Source: Okapia johnstoni (taxonomy: Eukaryota > Chordata > Mammalia > Artiodactyla > Giraffidae). Taken from it: a DNA stretch of 64,000 bases. Shown one piece after another: positions 1-10,019 of this stretch. Position 1 is the stretch's first letter. The number at the start of each line of letters is the position of its first letter. The stretch covers positions 29,858,001 through 29,922,000 of the forward strand of contig CM044314.1 in NCBI GenBank assembly GCA_024291935.2, written 5' to 3'. A model generated the notes under the pieces. The model was not told where the DNA came from and did not search any database. It saw only the letters and a list, made by a program, of their open reading frames with translations. The position numbers and the translations under genes were made by a program.

Positions 1-194
1 CTTTCCCCATCTAGACCTTCCATTCCTCTACCCCATCTGGTAGCCCTCCAGGGCTGGAGCAAGGAGAGAAGAGGAAAGGAGCGAGGCGAGCTCTTCCCGG
101 ATGCTGCTATCCTACAACAGGCCCACGGGGCCCTCTGGACTTGACATCTGTTTAAGGTCGACTTTCCTTCCTTTTGAGTATTTTTGAGGGTTTT

Positions 195-428
195 TCAGAC
201 ACCGTTTCCCTCTCTCAACAGGAATTTTGAACCTGCAGTTTCTTCGACCTGGGCAAATGAGTCTCTACTCCAACTGGTTGCTGGAGCCTTTTCCTGCAGG
301 CGATAGTTTTCGAGCGGCATGCCTCTTGCATCTTTTTGTTGAGTAAGTTGTGCTCCTCTAGATGGAATCCTGGGAGGAACTGCAACAACCCTACTCTGGT
401 TTTTCTCTCTTGAGAAAGTCTGTTCCAT
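195..428 (-). other. Unassigned 77-codon ORF
   Basis: An ATG-to-stop frame on the minus strand, with an in-frame TGA a few codons upstream of the ATG. The product is polar and basic (many S, R, Q, E; for example SREKNQSRVVAVPPRIPSRG) with no transmembrane segment or motif I recognise. The DNA here and in the first 190 bases is more GC- and CpG-rich than the rest of the window. It could be part of a real exon, a decayed retrocopy, or chance. No recognised repeat overlaps it. I cannot name a family. Confidence 0.25.
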
Positions 429-814
429 AAGAAATGTTCATGAATCCTGTGCTCCTACAAACTCTGAGTGTAGGATGATCCCAGGGGTGCAGGAAATTCG
501 CCTGTGGTCCATCATCACAGCAGCTGGGCAGTCAGTCACTCATCCTGTAGATTTCCAAATTTGAGTCCAACATCAGTTCACACTCCCTACCAAACCTCAG
601 GGGCCATGTATTAAACTGTCCAAATTGTCCCATTAAAGTCAAGCTCCCTGGACATTAGGTAAGAGACAACCATAGCTCTCCCCCAATATTGGGGATGATT
701 TGTACCACATAGACAGATAGTATTAAAAATCCTCTCACTTAATCTCTAAAATCTGTCTGTTATAACCTTAATGTGGCAAGGTTATACAGGATTTACATAT
801 ATGTGTATGTACAT
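429..814. other. No recognised feature
   Basis: Sequence of ordinary composition between the short ORF and a CA microsatellite. I see no repeat family and no long frame. Confidence 0.4.
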
Positions 815-846
<32 letters not shown>

Positions 847-866
847 ACACAAACACACACACACAT
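815..866. repeat. (AC)n microsatellite
   Basis: A pure AC run at 815-839, then an interrupted CA-rich tail to about 866. It abuts the left end of the MER2 element. Confidence 0.9.
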
Positions 867-871
867 ATGCA

Positions 872-1107
872 CAGTCCTCCCTCCTCCCTTGGCATTTGAG
901 TTACATTGATTCCAGAACCTCCCCTGGATAACATAATCCACTGATGCTCAAGTCCCTAATGTGAAATGGGATCATATTTGCATATCAAAAACCTCCTTAC
1001 TGTGTACTTAGTTGCCAAGTGTGGCAAATTCGGGTTTTGCTTTGAGGAACTTCCTGGAATTTTTTCCAAATACTTTCCATCCACAATTGGTTGAATCCAT
1101 GGATGGA
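872..1107 (+). mobile_element. MER2-like (Tigger/pogo) DNA transposon, left part
   Basis: The sequence opens with a CAGTCCTCCCTC terminal-repeat-like start. It then reads through the typical internal stretches (GATTCCAGAACC, GATGCTCAAGTCCCT, ATTTGCATAT) to a TTGGTTGAATCCATGGATG-like right arm. The element is non-coding and fossil. It is interrupted at 1108 by a BovB insertion and resumes at 1539. Confidence 0.7.
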
Positions 1108-1538
1108 AGTAGCCATGTATGGATATGAAAGTTGGATCATAAGAAAGGCTGAACACAGAAGAACTGATGCTTTTGAAATGTGGTATTGGAGAAGACTCTT
1201 GAGAATCCCTTAGACTGCAAGGAGATCAAACCAGTCAACCCTAAAGGAAATCAATCCTGAATATTCATTGGAAGGACTGATGCTGAAGCTGAAGCTTTAA
1301 TACTTGGGCCAACTGATTCGAAGAGCCAACTCACTGGAGAAGACCCTGATGCTGGGAAAGATTGAAGGCAGGAGGAGAAGGTGACGACAGAGGATGAGAT
1401 GGTTTGATGGCATCACTGACTCAGTGGACATGAGTTTGAGCAAGCTCTTGGAGATGGTGAAGGACAGGGAAGCCTGGCATGCTGCAGTCCACAGAGTCAC
1501 TAAGAGTCGGACACAACTGAGTGGCTGAACCACAACAA
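1108..1538 (+). mobile_element. BovB LINE, 5'-truncated 3' end
   Basis: BovB ORF2 C-terminal sequence in sense orientation, beginning at the segment that encodes the MYGYES-like stretch and ending in the GTGGCTGAACCACAACAA tail. It is flanked by identical 9-bp copies of ATGGATGGA at 1099-1107 and 1539-1547, which is a clean target-site duplication. The frame is broken by substitutions (for example TAG within the stretch that normally encodes [10 protein letters not shown]). Confidence 0.9.
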
Positions 1539-1574
1539 ATGGATGGAAGGCATGCAAATACAGAGTGTTGACTG
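1539..1574 (+). mobile_element. MER2-like right terminus
   Basis: This completes the element interrupted at 1107: a GGATGGAAG...CAAATACAGAGTGTTGACTG end that mirrors the left terminus, followed by TA. Confidence 0.6.
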
Positions 1575-1775
1575 TATATTAATTATGAGTGGTGGATTTT
1601 AGCCAATACTTCCATTTTAATAACCTGCTCCACTAATTTCCTTGAAACATTCATTTCCTAGGCTGGTTTGGCTCTCCAGGTAAATCAGTTGTTGAATATG
1701 CCTGGGGGTAACTTGGTGCCATAACATACTACAAGATTCCACAGGCTATTAAAATGTCAGCATAGTTCTACTGGA

Positions 1776-2281
1776 CAGCATATTAAAAAACAGAGACATT
1801 ACTTTGCCAACAAAAGTCCATCTAGTCAAAACTATGGTTTTTCCAGTAGCCATGTACGGATGTGAGGGCTGGACTATAAAGAAAGCTGAGCACCAAAGAA
1901 TCGATGCTTTTAAACTGTGGTGTTGGAGAAGACTCTTGAGAGTCCCTTGGACTGCAAGGAGATCAAACCAGTCCATCCAAAAGGAAATCACTCCTGAATA
2001 TTCACTGGAAGGACTGATGCTGAAACTGAAACTCCAATACCTTGGCCACCTGATGTGAAAAACTGACTCATTGGTAAAGACCCTGATGCTGGGAAAGATT
2101 GAAGGCGGGAGGAAAAGGGGACAACAGAGGATGAGATCGTTGGATGGTATCACCGACTCAACGGACATGATTTTGAGTAAGCTTTGGGAGTTGGTGATGG
2201 ACAGGGAAGCCTGGTGTGCTGCAGTCCAGGGGTCGCGAAGAGTCAGACACGACTGAGTGACTGAACTGAGCTGAACTGAGG
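1776..2281 (+). mobile_element. BovB LINE, 5'-truncated 3' end
   Basis: BovB ORF2 C-terminus from the [21 protein letters not shown] region to the GACTGAGTGACTGAACTGAG tail. It is flanked by identical TCTACTGGA copies at 1767-1775 and 2282-2290. One in-frame stop after position 2055 separates two open stretches (84 and 61 codons). Confidence 0.92.
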
Positions 2282-2290
2282 TCTACTGGA

Positions 2291-2963
2291 GGCCAAAGGA
2301 AAAATTAGATTAACTTCTTAGACCACTCCCAACTCCAGTACTATGTTCATGACAAGGTAATTCAACAGAACACCATTGGAAGAGCCCACAGGCTTTTCTG
2401 TAACTCAACCCCAGGTCCATACCAAGACCACCACCAACTCCATCTTTACTGCTCCTCTCCCTGACACCAACAGGTTCCTTGGTATGTTTCCCATCTTTTC
2501 TTTGCTGACTCTGAAGACAAGTTCACAAGGTAAAGACAAGATCAGGTTACTGAACACCTTGGGAATACAGAACGATAACATCAGGATCAACCACAACTGG
2601 GGCACAGTGAACATTCCTACAGCCCTGGTACCCACCTGAGGGGACAAAGGAAGTTCTGGTATATTCTAGCCCCCATGTTATATTCCAGAAAGTAACACTC
2701 TCTGAACCTTTAGTGGCCATATAATTTATCATCCATATTGAGGCAGTTCTGAACATAAAAATAGATGCTAATAATCCTTATGCTGGGAAGGAGACATAAA
2801 CACCTTCTCCTTCTTTTCTCCTGCCTCCAACCAAGTCTGTATGATTCACACTTGTCTTGGCTAACTAATTTTATTTCCACTACAGTTTTGCCCCACAGTG
2901 AGATGGATCACTTAGAACAACTTCACAGGTCAGGTTTCCTTCAGAAAGATCTTTCCTGGGTTT
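2291..2963. other. No recognised feature
   Basis: Non-repeat sequence by eye. An 87-codon plus frame (2376-2639) and overlapping minus frames exist, but none shows a recognisable family, splice context or codon bias. Confidence 0.4.
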
Positions 2964-2973
2964 CTGAATATAT

Positions 2974-3182
2974 TGTGGTGGTTTAGTCACTAAGCCATGT
3001 CTGACTCTTGAAACCCCATGGACCATAGCCTTCCAGGCTCCTCTGTCCATGAGACTTTCTAGGCAAGAATGCTTGAGTGGGTTGCCATTTCCTTCTCCAG
3101 AAGATCTTCCCAACCCAGGGATCAAACCTGTGTCTCCTGCATTGCAGGCAGATTCTTTACCAACTGAGCCACCAGGGAAGCC
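2974..3182 (-). mobile_element. Bov-tA SINE
   Basis: A complete tRNA-headed SINE. On the minus strand it starts GGGCTTCCCTGGTGGCTCAG, has a B-box-like GGTTTGATCCC, and ends in the BovB-derived tail (AGAGTCAGACATGG, GTGACTAAACC). Similar 10-mers at 2964-2973 and 3183-3192 are a probable target-site duplication. Confidence 0.93.
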
Positions 3183-3208
3183 CTGAGTATGTACATAGTA
3201 TATTCCAA

Positions 3209-3370
3209 TGGAGAAGGAAATGGCAACCCACTCCAGTGTTCTTGCCTGGAGAATCCTGTGGACAGAGGAGCCCGGTGGGCCGCTGTTCATGGGGTAGCAC
3301 AGAGTCAGACATGAAGCGACTGAAGTCAGACATGAAGTCGCTGAAGAGACTTAGCAGCAGCAGCAGCAGC
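3209..3370 (+). mobile_element. Bov-A SINE monomer with AGC tail
   Basis: The BovB-derived SINE monomer without the tRNA head, starting GGAGAAGGAAATGGCAACCC. It contains a short internal duplication (GAAGTCAGACATGAAG) and ends in a run of AGC. Identical 12-bp copies of AGTATATTCCAA at 3197-3208 and 3371-3382 mark the target site. Confidence 0.93.
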
Positions 3371-4132
3371 AGTATATTCCAAATAGTGAAACTTCTCAGT
3401 GTTATAACTCATTTTATAGAGTCTCAAAAACATCTTAACTTTCATCACATATGCACATTCTGCACATATGGAAACTCTCTACTCAGTGAAAAAGAGAGGA
3501 AAAAAAGGTCAAGTCTTTGTAAATAGTGCCACAATGAACATTGGGTGCTTGTATCTTTTCAAATGATGGTTTCCTTTGGATATATCCAGGATGGAAAGTT
3601 GCTGGATCATATGGCAGCTCTATTTTCAATTTTTTAAGGAACCTCCACACTGTTCTCCATTTACAATAGCCAGGACATGGAAGCGACCTAAATGTACATC
3701 GACAGAGGAAAGGGTAAATAAGATGTGGTACATATATACAATGAACTATTACTCAGCCATGGAAACAAATGAAATAGTGCCATTTGCAGCAACATAGATA
3801 GACCCAGAAATTGTCATACTGAATGAAGTAAATCAAAGACAAATATTATATGATATCACTTATATGTGGAATCTAAAAAAAAATAATACAAATGAGCTTA
3901 TTTACAAAACAGAAATAGTCACAGATGTAAAAATCAAACTCAGTTACCGGGCGGAAATGCAGGGGAGGGATAAACTGGGAGATTGGAATTGACATATGCA
4001 TACTACTCTTTATAAAATAGATACATAATAAGGGCCTGCTGTTCAGCACAGGGAACTCTACTCAATACTCTGTAATGACCTAAAAGGGAAAAGATATAAA
4101 AAATATTTTTAAAACACACACATATATATACG

Positions 4133-4516
4133 GAGAAGGCAATTGCACCCCACTCCAGTACTCTTGCCTAGAGAATCCCATGGATGGAGGAACCTGGTAG
4201 GCTGCAGTTCATGGGGTCACTGAGAGTCGGAAACGACTGAGCGGCTTCACTTTCACTTTTCACTTTCATGTATTGGAGAAGGAAATGGCAACCCACTCCA
4301 GTGTTCTTGCCTGGAGAATCCCAGGGACGGGGGAGCCTGGTGGGCTGCCGTCTATGGGGTCGCACAGAGTCAGACGCGACTGAAGTGACTTAGCAGCAGC
4401 AGCAGCCAGTGTTCTTGCCAGGAGAATCCTGGGGAAGGGGGACCCTGGTGGGCTGCCGTCTATGGGGTCGCACAGAGTCGGACACGACTGAAGTGACTTA
4501 GCAGCAGCAGCAGCAG
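4133..4516 (+). mobile_element. Bov-A2 SINE with an extra third unit
   Basis: Two full BovB-derived monomers (4133-4273 with the TTCACTTTTCACTTTC linker, and 4274-4405) are the usual Bov-A2 arrangement. A third partial unit follows at about 4406-4516, joined within the first AGC tail (CAGCAGCCAGTGTTCTTGCC) and ending in its own AGC run. It is nested in the L1. Confidence 0.85.
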
Positions 4517-4526
4517 CATATATACA

Positions 4527-4547
4527 TGTGTGTGTGTGTGTGTGTGT
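4527..4547. repeat. (TG)n microsatellite
   Basis: About ten TG units between the Bov-A2 and the antisense Bov-tA. Confidence 0.9.
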
Positions 4548-4739
4548 TTAGTCATGTCTGACTCTGCGACTTCATGGACCGTAGTGCACCAGGCTCCTCT
4601 CATCATGGAATTCTCCAGGCAAGAATACTGGAATGGGTAGCCATTCCCTTTTCTAGGGAATCTTCCCAACCCAGGGATCGAACCTGGGTCTCCTGCACCA
4701 CAGGCAGGTTCTTTACTGTCTGAGACACCAGGGAAGCCC
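4548..4739 (-). mobile_element. Bov-tA SINE nested in L1
   Basis: Antisense tRNA-headed SINE. On the minus strand it runs from GGGGCTTCCCTGGTGTCTCAG to AGTCAGACATGACTAAAC. The L1 3' end resumes immediately after it. Confidence 0.92.
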
Positions 4740-4853
4740 CAATACATATGTATGTATGTATAATCGATTCACTTTGCTGTACAACAGAAACTAACAGAAC
4801 ATTGTAAATCAACTCTATGCCAATAATTTTTTTTTAAAAAGTCAAGTCCTTAA

Positions 4854-5795
4854 TGAAGCATCTTTATCAGTAAAAGTACAACTGCAAACAGGTTAACAGT
4901 CTGCATAATTCACTGCAAACTGTAAGACAAAAAACTCACGTCTGAGAATTTCAGTGTGAATACCCTCATTTGATTTTTACATGAAATCATATAATTACAG
5001 GATTTCTGCAGCTTTGGAAAATATTAACTCTTCCTAATCTTTTTTTGTTAATGTAGAGATTTTGCACTTTTAAATCTTCCACTTTTGACTGTGACAATCA
5101 TTTTTAAAGGATTTAAGCCTAAGCTATTAACTCTGGCTTCAGAACATCAGTCTGAAAGAAAGGAAGCAGAAATATGCTGTATGTATAACATATCTCAACT
5201 ACATAAGAAAAGAATATTATCAAGTGTAATACCCACCACTGTTACCCAGTTTATTTCCTAAACTTTATTGAACCTTGAACTATATAATCACCTAAAAAAA
5301 AGCCAGTGTTACATTTCTCTTTGTTATTTTCTTAAATATTATACAGATCATTTATTTCAGATGACCTCTAACATCAAGTTACTTTCCTTCATACGATGTG
5401 TGAATATCATCCAAATGACGTCACTAATCCTACTAAATTAGAGGGCTTTGATTCAGAGGCTTGAATGGGGAATGTTTTGCCCTTTGAAAATATAACAGTT
5501 TATTAACATCAATGGCTAAGTTTCTGAACTGCTAACATGGAATGGTGTGAATATTTCACATATATACAGCTTGTTAAATGGATTAATGTAATCACCATTT
5601 CATATTAAAATAACAATAGGTTGCCCCCAAAATAAAAATTTATTTTCATACTTATTGTTATCTTCCTCAGTCTTTCTTTTTAAAAGCTGCACATACCCTC
5701 CTATAACAATTATTCTCCAGCTATTAGGAAAGTTTCAGTTCTCCCTCTCAGATGAGCAGAGAAAGCAACTTCACATATTATTTTAACTACAATTT
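4854..5795. other. Unassigned AT-rich sequence with one full CRE palindrome
   Basis: I recognise no repeat here. A perfect CREB/ATF palindrome TGACGTCA lies at 5416-5423. Such a CpG-containing octamer is uncommon in AT-rich mammalian DNA, but one site alone is weak evidence of function. Confidence 0.4.
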
Positions 5796-6052
5796 AAACA
5801 GCATTTCACAATTTACAAAACACTGCTTATATGAATTTGCCCATTTAAAATAGCAGTTTGTGAAGGTCAAAAAAGTTAATTTTCAATGGTTCAATAAGGT
5901 CTCACTGGATCCTTACAACCACCTTGTGAGAAAGATAATATTATTGTTGCTTTGCTTATTAGGCAATTTAGAAAGGTTAAGAAATTGACACAAAGCAATC
6001 TAATAAAGTCCATGCCCAATATTTAGGTGCCAAATCTTCTAATTCTAAATTT
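5796..6052 (-). mobile_element. MIR-family SINE
   Basis: The reverse complement of MIR, with recognisable CTTACAACCACCTTGTGAG, AATTTAGAAAGGTTAAG and CAAATCTTCTAATTCTAA blocks, and a CATTTCACAATTTACAAA start typical of the MIR3-like end. It is old and interrupted by about 60 unmatched bases. Confidence 0.65.
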
Positions 6053-7653
6053 TTTTTTCCTATTATGATGCGTTAAATGTGATACATAGCTCAGGGCTTT
6101 CAAAGTGTCTGTGCAGAATGGTCAGAGTCTAAACAAGTGCGAGAATCACTGAGATTACCTTTATTTAAGTTTTGGAAAGCAAATAATAAGGACACGAAAA
6201 GAGAAGCAGAAGGAATACAGAATCCTATTGTGCTCTTGATCAGCTGCAACTATCAACTCCTGCCCCACCCCCTCCTCACCCACTTTATGGGTGGAATCAA
6301 TGCATAAAACTACATGGCCTCTCAGACCATCCACTTTTCTTTTATGATTCACTTTTTCAAAAATGGGTTTTTTTCTAACTGATGTAATGTGAGGGTCAGT
6401 TCTTCATAGAAAAACAGCCAGCATCATTGAATTCATCTTTTGAATGATCTTAACTCACACAAGTCACTGCTCCTATCAACACAGCAATGGTTACTAAGTA
6501 GAATCAGCCTCCATAACCTGGAAGGCAGACCTACCAGCATTTTTAGGCTGTCTCCCAAGAATTCAGACTCACAGGTAGCAACAAGTACATAAAATCTGAG
6601 TGTTCAGGAACTGGAAAATAATAGATCTGAAGCAATCTGACATCCTCCTCAAACCTTCTCCAAACTCTCAGCCCCTTCTGTATCATAGCCCCCATAATAG
6701 AAATCCAGGGCCGCACAGGAAAAAAAATGGAAGTTCAGATGCATCTTGTCTATTCAAACAAAGGGTATCCTTTTGTAACCTGTCACTGTATAAATAACAT
6801 ACTGTCTTCCACTAAGACGTTCCTGCTTTGAAGAAATTTTGAAAGTGACTTAACCTTTCACATCGGGTTAGCACATCTCAAAAATGCAATGTGAGAGAAT
6901 GTTCCTTCAAAGATGGAAACATATGTACAATCCCCATGTCATAGGTGAGTTAAGCACAGCAGGGAAGACCTAAATTCTCTTTGTAAACTAAACTGGTAAA
7001 ATATGTTCTATCAGAAGTTGGGGGGCGGTAATAATATATACACATACACACATATTCAGGAAACCTCGAACTTTCCAGAGTTGTTAAAGTGATAGACACA
7101 AGACACAGAATGGATGTCTGAGCACCATGCATTTTACTTCCAATTTTCATTTTTAAAGACAAGTGCGCTTGACTTTTTTCAGATCTGTCTAAATTTTTCT
7201 GTCTCAAAGCTTGTGAATGAATACCACATGTTTATGGCTGGCTAAAGTGACTGTCTCTGTGGACGATGTTTTCCTGTTTCTTATTTAAGGCACTAGTAAT
7301 TAATCTGAACTGTCTTTCAGACATAGAAGAACCAGATTCTAAAATTCTCTCCTTTCCTTCCTGTCCCCTCCCCAGCCTTGCAGGAGAAATGGGGAATGCT
7401 TTTCCTGTCATAAGAACCTTCTTGGAGTATTGAATTGTCTATTCTGATGAATCTGTTAAAGCTTCAGGAAGTTTGAGATCTGAGGTATCCAAATGGCAGG
7501 AAGTGATTTACTAAGATTCATCCCCAGAGAACAAAGATTGGAGCACAATAGTGATTTTGTTAATAATATGAACAGAGATTTTCTACATATAAATCACATC
7601 AGCATATGTTTCTAGATTCAATGTCCATAAGGTTCCAATTCAGGCTAGAAAGT

Positions 7654-7675
7654 AAAAAAAAAAAAAAAAAAAAAA
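7654..7675. repeat. Poly(A) tract
   Basis: 22 consecutive A. No recognisable retrocopy precedes it, so its origin is unclear. Confidence 0.85.
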
Positions 7676-8004
7676 TTACATTCAATAATCTTATATTGTA
7701 GATTTGATATGGAACAAGTGAGTTTTATTCAACAAAACCATTCACCTCTAGGGGAAAAATCCAGCACAACAAATTGACTAAACCCAAAATAGACTTATGG
7801 CAAATTGTTAAAATAGTTTCAAAGAAAAATCATGAAAAAACAACATAAGAATTCTCTCATAAAACACAATTCTTAGATTCATGCTAATTTGTAATGGGTT
7901 TGATATTTAATAGTACATTTCTAGTTAATTGCCTTACCAAAATCTCCCTCAGGCCAAATGTCCGGATAATACATTCCTTGCTTTTTAGTCAAAGTAGGGA
8001 GAAA

Positions 8005-8026
8005 GGGACAGGGGTGGGGGGTGGGG
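8005..8026 (+). other. Canonical G-quadruplex motif
   Basis: Four G runs of 3, 4, 6 and 4 with loops of 3, 1 and 1 bases, which fits the G3+N1-7 rule. It lies in non-repeat sequence. Confidence 0.7.
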
Positions 8027-8124
8027 AAAGCCTGACATCTAGACTTCTTCAAATTCTTTGCTAAAAAATTTTAAACAGCTCTGAGTTAAGGATCTGAGCT
8101 CATTATTTACTTTTTTAGAAACAA

Positions 8125-8227
8125 GCATCTGAATCCTAGTAGGTGTCAGAGACCAATAAGGCCCTACCTGCCTTTAAGGAATTCACAATCCAGTGGGAGA
8201 AAATGGCATATAAACACTTAGAATATA
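8125..8227. mobile_element. L2-like fragment
   Basis: Resembles the L2 3' region (CTGCCTTTAAGGAATTCACAATCCAGTGGG). Diverged. Confidence 0.45.
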
Positions 8228-8241
8228 ACATGTGAGTGCTA

Positions 8242-8464
8242 TGGGCTATCCAGGTGGCAGAGTGGTAAAGAATCCACCTGCCAGTGCAGAAGACTCAAGA
8301 GACGTGGGTTCAATCTCTGGATCAGGAAGATCCCCTGGAGTAGGAAATGGCAACCCACTGCAGTATTCTTGCCTGGAAAATTCCATACATGGATGGGGAG
8401 CCTGGCAGGCTACAGTCCATGGGGTTGCTAAGAGTCAGACATAACTGAACATGCACACACACAC
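8242..8464 (+). mobile_element. Bov-tA SINE with CA tail
   Basis: Sense SINE from GGGCTATCCAGGTGGCAGAG to an ACATAACTGAAC end followed by (CA)n. Near-identical 14-mers at 8228-8241 and 8465-8478 (two mismatches) are the target-site duplication. The B-box-like GGTTCAATCTC is preserved. Confidence 0.93.
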
Positions 8465-8589
8465 ACATGTCAGTACTAGCTCCAGAATCAAACACTCCAC
8501 TGACAACAACTCCATTCAGGACTGTTCTCATCACCTCCAGAATTAAGATAGTTAATAAAGCTTCTCTGTTCACAGGAAGCACAGCACTC

Positions 8590-8690
8590 TATCATAAATG
8601 CTTTACAAGCATTATGTTAAACCTAGCCTTGACAATTTAGGTAGGTATTATTTGCTCCTTTTCACAGATAAGAAACACAGCTTGATCTTG
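8590..8690 (-). mobile_element. MIR fragment
   Basis: Antisense MIR (GCTTTACAAGCATTATG, GGTAGGTATTATTTGCTCC, TTTTCACAGATAAGAAACAC), cut off by the following L1. Confidence 0.6.
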
Positions 8691-8699
8691 TACTCTTCT

Positions 8700-9345
8700 G
8701 GTAGGAATATAAATTGGTGCAGCCCATATGGAGAACAGTATGGAGGTTCTTCAAAAAACTAAAAGAGCACTACCATCTGATCCAGCAATCCCACTTCTGG
8801 GTAGATATTCAAAGGAAATGAAATCACTCTCTTGAAGCAATATCCGCACTCCATGTTCACTGCAGCATAATTCACACTAGCCAAAACATGGGAACAACCC
8901 AAGTGTTCACCAACAGATGAAGGCATAAAGTGATGTGGTTTGTAAATACAATGAAATATTGTTCAGTTAGTAAAAAGAAGGAAAGCCTGCCTTTTGTGAC
9001 AACATGGATGGAACTTGAGGGCAATATGCTAAGTAGAGTAGGTCAGAGAAAGACAAATACTGTTTGGTATCACTCATACGTGGAATTTTAAAAAGTGAAA
9101 CTCACCAGAGCAGAGAGTAGAATGCTGGTTGTCAGAAGTTTAGAGGTGGGGCAAAGAGGTGATATTGACAGAAAGTGCAAACTTTCAGTTCTAAGATGAA
9201 TATGTTTCTGAGATCTAAGATGGAAGTGCTAACTAACCTTATTGTGGTAATCATTTCACAACTGTACACATACATCAAATCATCATGTTGTATGCCTTAA
9301 ACTTACATTGTGTTATATGTAAATTATATCTCAATAAAGATGGGT
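8700..9345 (+). mobile_element. L1 (L1M-type) 3' end
   Basis: L1 ORF2 C-terminal sequence and 3' UTR in sense: GGAGAACAGTATGGAGGTTC, CCAGCAATCCCACTTCTGGG, CAACATGGATGGAACTTGAG, ending TATATCTCAATAAAG. It is interrupted by many substitutions. Confidence 0.85.
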
Positions 9346-9346
9346 G

Positions 9347-9422
9347 AAAAAGTTTGCATTCCAATGCAAAAGCAGCCATACATGATGTATAAGTTAATGT
9401 GTGTAGCTGTGTTCCAATAAAA
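9347..9422 (+). mobile_element. hAT-type non-autonomous DNA transposon fragment
   Basis: Matches the inner part of the mammalian hAT element whose complete ends read CAGGGGTCGGCAAACT: GCAAAAGCAGCCATA and GTAGCTGTGTTCCAATAAAA. Another copy of this family lies at 52373. Confidence 0.55.
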
Positions 9423-9482
9423 CCTTATGGACACTAAGAAAAAGAAACACTGAAGTTCAGAATGTTTAGGTCTTTGATGTTC

Positions 9483-9620
9483 AATGGGTATAGTTTCAGT
9501 TATGCAAAATAAATAAGTTCAAAAGATCTGCTGTACAACATTGTTCATATAGCTAACAATACTGTATTGTGCATTAAAAATTTAGCATTCTCACAACGAT
9601 AAAATCCTTTTAAGGAAAAA
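9483..9620 (+). mobile_element. L1M 3' UTR fragment
   Basis: Contains AGTTTCAGTTATGCAAAATA and AGCTAACAATACTGTATTG, typical of L1M 3' UTRs. Confidence 0.5.
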
Positions 9621-9714
9621 GGGTAAAAAGAGATCTGCAGTACCATGGGGGGTGGAGGGAAATGGAAATGAATTCAATATCTCATGTCTTGATGACGGTG
9701 AACAGAGAAAACAA

Positions 9715-10016
9715 ATAGCAAAGTACAGTGTCAATACACAAAAGTCAGTGTATTTTCTCCACATTAATAATGAACAATCAGAATTGACATTTTTGACTAA
9801 TGAATTTTTATTGAAATGTGTTTGATATACAATATTATGTTGGTTCCAGATATTTAGAACTGAAATTTTTTAAAATAACATTTACAATAGCACCAAAAAA
9901 TGAAATACTTGATTATAAATCTAACAAAACATGTACATATCTATGTCCAGAAGACTATGAAACAGTGTGGAATAAAATCAAATAAAATCTAAGTAAATGG
10001 AAAAATACTCTTTAAA
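9715..10016 (+). mobile_element. L1 ORF2 fragment
   Basis: Sense L1 ORF2 sequence (CAATACACAAAAGTCAGTGT, ACATTTACAATAGCACCAAA, AAATCTAACAAAAC) from just downstream of the polymerase active site. About 75 bases (near 9800-9875) are an antisense L1 3'-tail inserted in the middle. Confidence 0.7.
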
Positions 10017-10019
10017 AGA

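Larger units (their letters stand above)
3521..4840 (+). mobile_element. L1 3' end with inverted 5' portion, filled by later SINEs
   Basis: Positions about 3521-3660 are antisense L1, and 3661-4130 plus 4740-4840 are sense L1 ORF2 tail and 3' UTR ending in a T/A-rich tail. The inverted part ends at the L1 position where the direct part begins (both share the TTTACAATAGCC junction), which is the signature of twin-primed integration. GTCAAGTC(T/C)TT copies at 3508-3518 and 4841-4851 bracket the whole unit. SINEs and a TG repeat occupy 4133-4739. Confidence 0.85.
6053..8120. other. Long unassigned stretch
   Basis: About 2 kb in which I recognise no repeat apart from a 22-base A run (7654-7675) and a G-rich motif (8005-8026). 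Frames of 60-85 codons occur on both strands, but none resembles a known protein. Confidence 0.4.

Noticed and set aside
2376..2756. Overlapping plus and minus frames of 69-87 codons as a gene
   Set aside because: No frame has a recognisable family, splice sites or codon pattern.
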